NCBI GenBank assembly: GCA_038210495.1
Contig: JBBQWR010000057.1
Coordinates: 1-28,646 of the forward strand
Reading direction: 5' to 3'
DNA from: JBBQWR01 sp038210495
GTDB lineage: Bacteria; Planctomycetota; Planctomycetia; Pirellulales; DATAWG01
DNA: 28,646 nucleotides
Position 1 is the first letter of the stretch; each line of letters opens with the position of its first letter. Of this stretch, positions 1-6,917 are shown piece by piece. The notes under the pieces are model-generated. The model searched no databases and was not told where the DNA came from. It was given only the letters and a program-made list of their open reading frames with translations. The translations under genes and the position numbers were made by a program.

Positions 1-257
1 CCGCCAAAACCGCTCGCGCTCTGGATCCCGCTGTAACCGTGCCATCGCTCGTCTCCCAGGAAATGATGGAGCTGAACCCGATGGCCAAAATCCTGACCGA
101 TCAGCGCGGCAAACCGAAGACGGGGTTCGCCGAACGGACACCGATAACCAACCGGGGGTTCGCGACGCTGCGCTTTGCTTCACCCCGGCTACACATGACG
201 CCGCTAACGCGGCTTTGCCGTATGTTGCGATGCAACAATATCAAGAATGTCCGCGAT

Positions 258-1442
258 TCATTTCGCCGGCGCGCTGGCCTCGAACACCAGCGGTTCGTCG
301 GAGGCCGGATCGGCGATGCGGATGCTGAGTTTGCCTTGCAGCAGATCGTCGATCACTTGGCCGACGATTTGAGCGCGCCAGCCCTGGGCCAGTGCTGGGG
401 CTTCATCGCCGCTGTATCCCAGCCGGAAGGCGATCAGATCGCGCACGTCGCTGGCCGTGCCTACAATGCTGGGGGCGATATTGGCCGACCGGCAAATGCT
501 CGTGAGCGCCGACGACAGGAATTGCCCCAGCAGATTGATTTGGTTCGGCGTTTCCCGGCGGTCCGATTGCGGCAGCTCGCTTTCGGAAAGCTGAAGCGCC
601 AGTTCGATGTGCTGCGAAATTTGCGGAAGCATTCGTAGCAGGTCGCCGCGCTCCAGGCCGCGGATGGCCCGAATCTGTTTGGGGTCCGCCGAGCGCCGCT
701 TGGCCATCTCGACGATCAGATCGTCGCGGAGCACTCGCCGCACCGGCGAATTGCGGCGACTGGCTTCCGTGTCCCGCCACCGCCACAGCTCGCGAACGAT
801 CGCCAACGACCTGGCCGGTAGCCCATTAATTCCCGACACGCGCCGCCAGCGTTCCGCGGAGCGAGACCGCTCCACGTCGTCCTGCCAAGCGGTCATTTCC
901 GTGTGCATCCACTCGACTCGGCCGAGCGACTCGAGCTTGCCGTGCAGTCGATTTCGCATCGGCGCCAAGTATCGCACGTCGTCCAGGGCATAGTCGATCT
1001 GCTGCGGGCTGAGCGGGCGGCGCCGCCAATCGGTGCGGGTCTCCCCCTTCTGCGGCTTCTCGCCCAGTAGCTTCGAGAGCAGCGAACCGTAGCCGGCTGG
1101 ATACTCGTAGCCGACCATTCCCGCTGCGATCTGAATGTCGAACAACCGCCGCGGCCGCCGGCCGGTGGCATTCAGGCAAAACCCCAATTCCTCCCGCCCA
1201 GCATGAACGATCGTCTCGTGATCGCCACTGGCGATCGCTTCCCAAAACGACATCGTATCGCCCGTCGTCAAGGGATCGATGACCGCCAGCCGCTCGCCAA
1301 CCGCGACTTGGATTAAACAGAGGTCGGAGCGATACGTGTCCTCGGAAACGAATTCGGTGTCGAACGCGATCCATTCGGCGCCGGCAAGTTGGGCCGAAAA
1401 TTCGACTAGTTCGGCCGGCGTGTTGATCTGTTCGTAGGACAC
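258..1442 (-). CDS. rnd: Ribonuclease D (DEDD 3'-5' exoribonuclease with HRDC domain)
   Basis: Cytoplasmic 3'-5' exonuclease expected to trim tRNA precursors and other stable RNAs. The 394-residue product has the family layout: a DEDD exonuclease domain (about 1-175) followed by an HRDC helical domain (about 205-285) and a C-terminal extension. Motif Exo I is FDTEF with D28 and E30, and Exo III is YALDD with Y151 and D155. These align without gaps to the E. coli enzyme as I remember it (D28, E30, D85, Y151, D155). The Exo II aspartate is replaced: HAGREEL has E85 where HAGSEDL is usual. The start is GTG at 1442. It is the last gene of a co-directional minus-strand run that includes the PerM-like protein, 114 nt upstream. 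Identification is secure; whether the D85E change affects catalysis is open. Confidence 0.93.
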   Translation of the reverse strand: MSYEQINTPAELVEFSAQLAGAEWIAFDTEFVSEDTYRSDLCLIQVAVGERLAVIDPLTTGDTMSFWEAIASGDHETIVHAGREELGFCLNATGRRPRRLFDIQIAAGMVGYEYPAGYGSLLSKLLGEKPQKGETRTDWRRRPLSPQQIDYALDDVRYLAPMRNRLHGKLESLGRVEWMHTEMTAWQDDVERSRSAERWRRVSGINGLPARSLAIVRELWRWRDTEASRRNSPVRRVLRDDLIVEMAKRRSADPKQIRAIRGLERGDLLRMLPQISQHIELALQLSESELPQSDRRETPNQINLLGQFLSSALTSICRSANIAPSIVGTASDVRDLIAFRLGYSGDEAPALAQGWRAQIVGQVIDDLLQGKLSIRIADPASDEPLVFEASAPAK

Positions 1443-1556
1443 GGCACGCTCGAATTTCCGGAATTGGATTGGCGGGACGTAGAACCGTTCCCCGCCAGAA
1501 TCGCGTCTATCGTAAACCGATTAGGGCCGATCGAAAATGGCAAATGCCGACGGAAC

Positions 1557-2612
1557 TCAAGTCTTGCCCGGCGCCGCGGCCGCCTCCATTTTCTTGAGCT
1601 GTTGCAATTCGCTGTTGAGCATCTTGAGTCCGGTCTGCAAAAAAGCGACGGCCATCGGTCCGATGAACAATCCCATCGGACCCAGCAACTCGACCCCGCC
1701 GATCACGCTCAGCAACGCCAACAGCGGGTGGATGTTCGACTGCCCGTGCAACAGGGCCGGCCGGAGGATGTTGTCCGCGAGAATTACCACCACCGTACAC
1801 CAGACCGCGAGCAGAATCGCCGCCGTCGGCCGGCCGGAAAAAAACAGCCATACACAGGCCGGTCCCCACACAACCAACGATCCCACCGCCGGCACGAACG
1901 CGGCGAAGATCGTCAGCATCATCAAGAGCACCACGCCGTCGAGACCCGCCAAATAATAGCCGATCATCATCAACACTCCGTGGCTGAGCGCGGTGACGAT
2001 CGTCGCGGTCACCACCGCCCGAGTGACGTCGACGAACTGGATCGTCAGTTGTCGCTGGTACTTCGTGTCGAGCGGAAGCATTTTCGAACTGGAGGCGAGC
2101 AACTCGTCTCCGTCGGCGAAGAAATAGTAAAGCGCAAATACCAACACTAGACTATCGATCAACCAACTCCCCAAATACGCGGGCGTCTTGGCGGCGAGCG
2201 GACCAAACCACTGGTTCGCTCGCTCCGCGATCGCTTTGAGCACGTCGCTCGCCGAAAGATTCAATTGAAACCGGTCGTTCAACTGATCGATGATGTTCTC
2301 CAGCTGCTGGCGATCGATCTTCGGGCCCTCTTTGCCGTGAAAGAAGTGAATCGCGTCCACCGCCGCCCGATAGATCACGAAAGCGACGGGCGCGATCACG
2401 ATCGCGAGGATCAGCACGGTCATGACCGCGGCCGCCACGCGATCGTAGCCACGAAATTTTTCCGACAATTTCAGATGCAACGGCCGAAAGAGAATCGTCA
2501 GCACCAGGGCCAAGAACAGCGGGATGAAAAACCCGACCATCACCTCGAAGAAGATGAACCCCAGCGCGACCACCAGCAGAATCAGAATGAACAGCGATAT
2601 CAGGCGTGTCAT
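1557..2612 (-). CDS. AI-2E/PerM (DUF20) family membrane protein
   Basis: A polytopic inner-membrane protein of 351 residues belonging to the AI-2E transporter / PerM / PurR-permease-like family. Members have been linked to autoinducer-2 export or to ion and solute transport, but the substrate of most is unknown. The family pattern is visible: paired N-terminal membrane helices separated by a charged loop, a soluble middle segment (about 85-135), then a C-terminal block of helices with the typical AFVPAVGSLVVWG stretch and an N-I-L-R-P motif followed by a conserved GG...GPMGLFIGP segment. I chose ATG 2612 because the frame upstream of it only offers a TTG at 2675 and would read through an intergenic repeat. 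The chosen ATG has no Shine-Dalgarno sequence; a 30-nt repeat lies exactly 6 nt upstream. Function beyond membrane transport is not predictable here. Confidence 0.85.
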   Translation of the reverse strand: MTRLISLFILILLVVALGFIFFEVMVGFFIPLFLALVLTILFRPLHLKLSEKFRGYDRVAAAVMTVLILAIVIAPVAFVIYRAAVDAIHFFHGKEGPKIDRQQLENIIDQLNDRFQLNLSASDVLKAIAERANQWFGPLAAKTPAYLGSWLIDSLVLVFALYYFFADGDELLASSSKMLPLDTKYQRQLTIQFVDVTRAVVTATIVTALSHGVLMMIGYYLAGLDGVVLLMMLTIFAAFVPAVGSLVVWGPACVWLFFSGRPTAAILLAVWCTVVVILADNILRPALLHGQSNIHPLLALLSVIGGVELLGPMGLFIGPMAVAFLQTGLKMLNSELQQLKKMEAAAAPGKT

Positions 2613-2618
2613 AAAAAA

Positions 2619-2648
2619 GGCGAGCGGGGGGCGTAAGCCCCCTGTCCT
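2619..2648 (-). repeat. 30-nt hairpin repeat, copy 1, upstream of the PerM-like gene
   Basis: Read on the minus strand this 30-nt segment differs from 6882-6911 (plus) at one position only. Its core GGGGGC-TTAC-GCCCCC forms a six-base-pair hairpin. It ends exactly 6 nt before the ATG at 2612, the same spacing as copy 2 before the MacB-like gene. It contains no Shine-Dalgarno match. It could be a dispersed intergenic repeat or a translation-level regulatory element. Confidence 0.8.
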
Positions 2649-2714
2649 AAATCTCAGCACTATCAAAAAATACAAAGTTAAGCGCGTGAAGCGTGGCGCC
2701 TGATCCTCCGACTG

Positions 2715-2945
2715 TCAACCGGCCGTGAAGAATCGCGAGCTTGTTCCCCCCGGGCCGATTTTGATCTCGATCCGCTTTAAACAGCGGGGGCAATGTCCAA
2801 CATAGGCGGTCTGTTCCCGGTTCCGACCGATCTGAGCATAGACGCCGCAGCAGGCGAAATGAATCCCGATAAATGGCCGCCGTTGTCCCCGATTGCGATC
2901 GGGAGACGGCGGGTCGCTCGATAAGTCGAGATGGTCGCCAGGCAT
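2715..2945 (-). CDS. Small CC...CPRC putative zinc-ribbon protein
   Basis: A 76-residue protein with a disordered Asp/Pro/Arg-rich N-terminus (about 1-22) and a compact conserved-looking core. The core runs RPFIGIHFACCGVY, then a short loop, YVGHCPRC, and a tail with GPGGT and SRFF. The two Cys pairs (CC and CPRC) about 19 residues apart suggest a small zinc ribbon or other metal-binding fold. From memory, very similar short proteins are widespread and unannotated in planctomycetes; I cannot confirm this here. The start ATG 2945 is preceded by GAGGG at a suitable distance; the TTG at 2978 in the same frame is less likely. It sits between the TIM-barrel gene (43 nt upstream) and the PerM-like gene on the same strand. 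Function unknown. Confidence 0.75.
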   Translation of the reverse strand: MPGDHLDLSSDPPSPDRNRGQRRPFIGIHFACCGVYAQIGRNREQTAYVGHCPRCLKRIEIKIGPGGTSSRFFTAG

Positions 2946-2988
2946 GATTGAAAGCCCTCGCATGGATGGAACCGCCAACCGCCATCGA

Positions 2989-3828
<840 letters not shown>

Positions 3829-3991
3829 AGGACCTCTACCAGAATTCCGGGCTAAGGCGTGGTTCCTCGCTCGCGACTTGCTTCAGCCTTGGCCGGCGGC
3901 CGCGGCGATGTATTGCACGCGGCGGCGTCTCGGATACGATACCAAGATTCCCTCGCGTTGCGGAGTCGTGCGAACAAACGGAGTTGTCGAA

Positions 3992-4930
3992 GTGGGACTA
4001 ACGGACAATACGATCCACCAAGGGGATTGCGTCGCGCGACTCGCGGAGCTCGACCCAGGGAGCGTCGATCTGGCCTTCGCCGATCCACCCTTCAACATCG
4101 GCTACGAATACGATGTCTATCACGACCGGCATTCGTACGAGGCCTATTTGGCTTGGACCCGGCAATGGATGCAAGGCGTCGTGCGGGCGCTAAAAGCCAC
4201 CGGCACGTTCTGGATTGCGATCGGAGATGAGTACGCCGCCGAGATCAAACTGATCGCTCAGAACGAATTGGGCCTGATCTGCCGGAGTTGGGTCATCTGG
4301 TACTACACGTTCGGCGTCAACTGCACTCGCAAATTCAACCGTTCGCACGCCCATCTGTTCCATTTCGTGCGCGACGAAAAGAACTTTACGTTCAACGGCG
4401 ACGATCCGGCCGTTCGCGTGCCGTCGGCTCGGCAGTTGGTCTACGCCGACGGTCGCGCGAATCCGAAGGGCCGGCTGCCGGACGACACTTGGATTCTGCG
4501 GCCGCAAGACATGGCGACCGGGTTCGGCGCCGATGAAAGCACCTGGTATTTCCCTCGCGTGGCCGGGACCTTCAAAGAGCGCGAAGGTTTTCACGGTTGT
4601 CAAATGCCCGAGCAACTGCTGGGGCGGATCATTCGCACGAGCTCCAGCGCGGGAGATTTAGTGCTCGATCCGTTCACCGGCAGCGGCACGACGTTGACGG
4701 TGGCCAAGAAGCTAGGCCGGCGGTGGATCGGATTCGAGCTGTCGGAGGAATACGCCGCGAACGCCACCAAACGCATGGCGCAAGCCGGCGTCGGCGATCT
4801 GCTCGATGGGGCCGTCGATCCGCTGCAAAGCGCTCCGACGACCGCCGAGGGCCGCTCGCTGAACTCGCTTGCCGGCCGCCGCCGAGCCCGCACCCCTCAA
4901 GATGATTCGCCGTCGCTATTTGCCGAGTAA
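3992..4930 (+). CDS. Site-specific DNA methyltransferase (N4/N6 amino-methyltransferase, beta-class order)
   Basis: A 312-residue S-adenosylmethionine-dependent methylase acting on an exocyclic amino group of adenine or cytosine. The catalytic motif IV is DPPF at 31-34 near the N-terminus. The SAM-binding FxGxG motif I, in DPFTGSGTT from residue 226, comes late, so the order is that of the beta class (CcrM/HinfI-like) with the target-recognition region between them (about 100-190). The start is taken as GTG 3992 because GGAG lies 8 nt upstream. The frame stays open far upstream, but that part overlaps the divergent TIM-barrel gene and looks non-coding. The C-terminal 45 residues (Ala/Arg/Ser-rich, ending SLFAE) are outside the fold. 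No restriction endonuclease or specificity subunit is adjacent, so this looks like an orphan methylase. N6-adenine is the more likely target, but the motif alone does not exclude N4-cytosine. Confidence 0.92.
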   Translation: MGLTDNTIHQGDCVARLAELDPGSVDLAFADPPFNIGYEYDVYHDRHSYEAYLAWTRQWMQGVVRALKATGTFWIAIGDEYAAEIKLIAQNELGLICRSWVIWYYTFGVNCTRKFNRSHAHLFHFVRDEKNFTFNGDDPAVRVPSARQLVYADGRANPKGRLPDDTWILRPQDMATGFGADESTWYFPRVAGTFKEREGFHGCQMPEQLLGRIIRTSSSAGDLVLDPFTGSGTTLTVAKKLGRRWIGFELSEEYAANATKRMAQAGVGDLLDGAVDPLQSAPTTAEGRSLNSLAGRRRARTPQDDSPSLFAE

Positions 4931-4951
4931 GCCAGAACCTGGAAGGGTCAC

Positions 4952-5100
4952 AGACGGTAGCCGGTGGTAAGGCCGTTAGGCCGACACCACCGGAACGGAT
5001 CCCTCGTTGATCTTTTGGACCCCAGTCGGGGCCGCAGCGTCTTGTTTTCGACTCTATCCGGTGGTGTCGGCGGAGACAGCCTAACCACCGGCTACCGTCT
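4952..5100. repeat. 149-bp inverted-repeat element with nested hairpins
   Basis: Two arms of about 43 nt (4952-4994 and 5057-5100) are near-exact reverse complements, beginning AGACGGTAGCCGGTGGT and ending GACACCACCGGA. Each arm is also a hairpin by itself, because CCGGTGGT near one end pairs with ACCACCGG near the other. The 62-nt centre has no obvious gene. It lies 21 bp past the stop of the methyltransferase gene. It may act as a transcription terminator, or be a non-autonomous mobile repeat; no coding capacity and no clear target-site duplication were recognised. Confidence 0.8.
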
Positions 5101-5446
5101 AAGAATCCTACCGGATTCCGTTCTACGATTTGGGGGCTACCGAATTCGCCAGTTGTCCTAACGAGTACCGACCCCACCACCGGCGGATTCTGCTGTCGGC
5201 TGCAACCCCCATATAGCTCAAGCGGTTACGGCGGATCTCGCAATTCGTCGATACTCGCGGGCCGCGATGAGGGTTCTATAGGTTAGGGGCCCGCGATACG
5301 CATATAATTCGGCAAGCGACGTGCGGTGACTTCCGTCATCGAATTCGCCGCCCAACCGTCCCGCCTCGCAGTTCTCCTAAAGATTTCGCGATTTTTTCAG
5401 TTGCCCCATCTGTCGGAGCGTTTCCCAGTTTCGTCATTAGAGATTT
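5101..5446. other. Intergenic leader before the MacA-like gene
   Basis: I see no credible gene here. An exact TATAAT at 5303-5308 (plus) could be a -10 box for the exporter genes, giving a leader of about 130 nt, but there is no matching -35 at 16-18 nt. The methyltransferase stop and the inverted repeat lie to the left. Confidence 0.3.
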
Positions 5447-6781
5447 ATGAAAACAATCTTCATGCTTTTGATCGGCGCCGGCATTGTCGGCGCCGGCGTC
5501 TACTATGTCGTTTACGCTCGGGCTAGCGGACCGCAGGTGCTGTATACCACCGCTGAAGTCGACCGCGGCAATCTGGATTTAATCATTCGCGCCAGCGGGC
5601 CCATTGAGCCGGAAGAGGTGATCGATGTCGGCGCCCAGGTCAACGGGCTAGTCCAGGATTTCGGCCGCGACTTGGACGATCAAAGCAAACCGATCGACTA
5701 CAACTCGCGCGTCGAGCCAGGGACAATTTTGGCCCATATCGACGATGCCTTGTATCAGACTCAAGTGAGTCAAGCCGAGGCCAACTTGGCCCATTCGCAG
5801 GCCGACGTCATGACCGCTCAGGCCAAGATCGAGCAAGCCAATGCGGATTTGGCCCGGGCCAAAGTGGAAATTCCGAAGCACGTCATCAGCCAGGCGGACT
5901 ACGACGCCTTCGTCGCGAATCAAAAAGTCGCGGTCGCGTCGTTGGCTGTGGCCAACGCCGAGATCGGCCAATCGCAGGCGGCACTCAAACAGGCCAAGAT
6001 CAACTTGAATTACACGATCATTCAATCGCCCGTCAAAGGCACCATCATCACGCGGCGCGTGAATATCGGTCAGACGGTAGTCTCGAGCCTCAGCGCGCCG
6101 AGCTTGTTTTTGATCGCCCGCGATCTGAAGCGGATGCAAATTTGGGCGAGCGTCAACGAGGCGGATATCGGACAAATCCATCCCGATCAAGATGTCCAGT
6201 TCACCGTGGACGCCTATCCCGATCGGATTTTCCAAGGCAAGGTCACGCAAATTCGCCAGAACGCGAACATGACGCAAAACGTCGTGACCTACACCGTCGT
6301 GATTACCACCGACAATTCCGACTTGAAACTGTTGCCTTATCAGACAGCCAACGTGCAATTCGACGCGGGCAAGCACCACGATATCTTGCGAGTCGCCAAC
6401 GCGGCCCTCCGCTGGCGGCCGCAGGTGGATCAGGTCGCCCCCGATGCCCGCGAGGCATATGCAAATTCGCAGAAGGCTCGCGGAGCGGCGGCTGGCGGAG
6501 CCGGGGGTGGATCGGCCAATAGCGGCGGCCCGCCGACCGACTTGAAAGCCGAAAAGGCACGTCGCGAGCGCGGTCGCCTGTGGATGGTCGATGGCGATTT
6601 CGTCCGGTCCGTCCAGGTGAAGATCGGCGTCACCGATGGCGCGATGACGGAAATCGTGTCGGGCGATATCAAAGAGGCGGATCGCGTAATCACGGGCGAG
6701 GACCACAGCTCGACCGCCGATAGCGGCACGCAAAATCCGTTTGCGCCGAAGTTGTTCGGCGGCGCAAAGAAGAAGGAATAG
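5447..6781 (+). CDS. HlyD/MacA-like periplasmic adaptor of an ABC efflux pump
   Basis: A 444-residue membrane-fusion protein that should link the downstream MacB-like ABC transporter to an outer-membrane channel. One N-terminal membrane anchor (about 4-24) is followed by a split biotinyl-lipoyl domain: first half around IDVGAQVNGLVQDF and second half around LNYTIIQSPVKGTIITRR. A long alpha-hairpin coiled coil lies between them (about 100-185, Ala/Gln/Glu-rich heptads), and beta-barrel and membrane-proximal domains follow. A Gly/Ala/Ser-rich insert (about 340-365) interrupts the membrane-proximal part, unlike E. coli MacA, which is about 70 residues shorter. The start ATG has only a weak AGAG upstream. 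The MacB-like gene begins 136 nt downstream on the same strand. The exported substrate is unknown, and no TolC-like gene is in the window. Confidence 0.9.
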   Translation: MKTIFMLLIGAGIVGAGVYYVVYARASGPQVLYTTAEVDRGNLDLIIRASGPIEPEEVIDVGAQVNGLVQDFGRDLDDQSKPIDYNSRVEPGTILAHIDDALYQTQVSQAEANLAHSQADVMTAQAKIEQANADLARAKVEIPKHVISQADYDAFVANQKVAVASLAVANAEIGQSQAALKQAKINLNYTIIQSPVKGTIITRRVNIGQTVVSSLSAPSLFLIARDLKRMQIWASVNEADIGQIHPDQDVQFTVDAYPDRIFQGKVTQIRQNANMTQNVVTYTVVITTDNSDLKLLPYQTANVQFDAGKHHDILRVANAALRWRPQVDQVAPDAREAYANSQKARGAAAGGAGGGSANSGGPPTDLKAEKARRERGRLWMVDGDFVRSVQVKIGVTDGAMTEIVSGDIKEADRVITGEDHSSTADSGTQNPFAPKLFGGAKKKE

Positions 6782-6881
6782 AGCGGGAATCGCGCGCACA
6801 ACAGAGCCGCGCACGAAGTAATCGCGGGGATCGAGTCATCGTTCTTTAATCGCCATTCAAGGCGTCAATAACTGAGAGTCG

Positions 6882-6911
6882 AGGACAGGGGGCCTACGCC
6901 CCCCGCTCGCC
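6882..6911 (+). repeat. 30-nt hairpin repeat, copy 2, upstream of the MacB-like gene
   Basis: Matches 2619-2648 (minus) at 29 of 30 positions. The core GGGGGC-CTAC-GCCCCC forms a hairpin. It ends 6 nt before the ATG at 6918, the same distance as copy 1 from its gene, and sits where a Shine-Dalgarno sequence would normally be. Confidence 0.8.
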
Positions 6912-6917
6912 GTGCGT

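Noticed and set aside
1..36. Open frame from the window edge to a TAA at 34-36
   Set aside because: Eleven codons only; it could be the end of an upstream gene, but it is too short to support. The rest of 37-257 shows no recognisable gene.
3913..3940. TTGCAC-16-TACGAT as a promoter for the methyltransferase
   Set aside because: Only 3/6 and 4/6 matches with a short spacer; this is too common by chance to annotate.
5209..5285. tRNA-like wording (ATAGCTCAAGCGGTTA, later GGGTTCTATAGG)
   Set aside because: No seven-base acceptor stem closes it, the anticodon arm does not pair and the T-arm lacks GTTC-A in place, so it is not a tRNA.
5648..6814. 388-codon frame on the minus strand opposite the MacA-like gene
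   Set aside because: It lies wholly antisense to a gene with clear domains; the Arg/Asp-rich translation is typical of a high-GC shadow frame.
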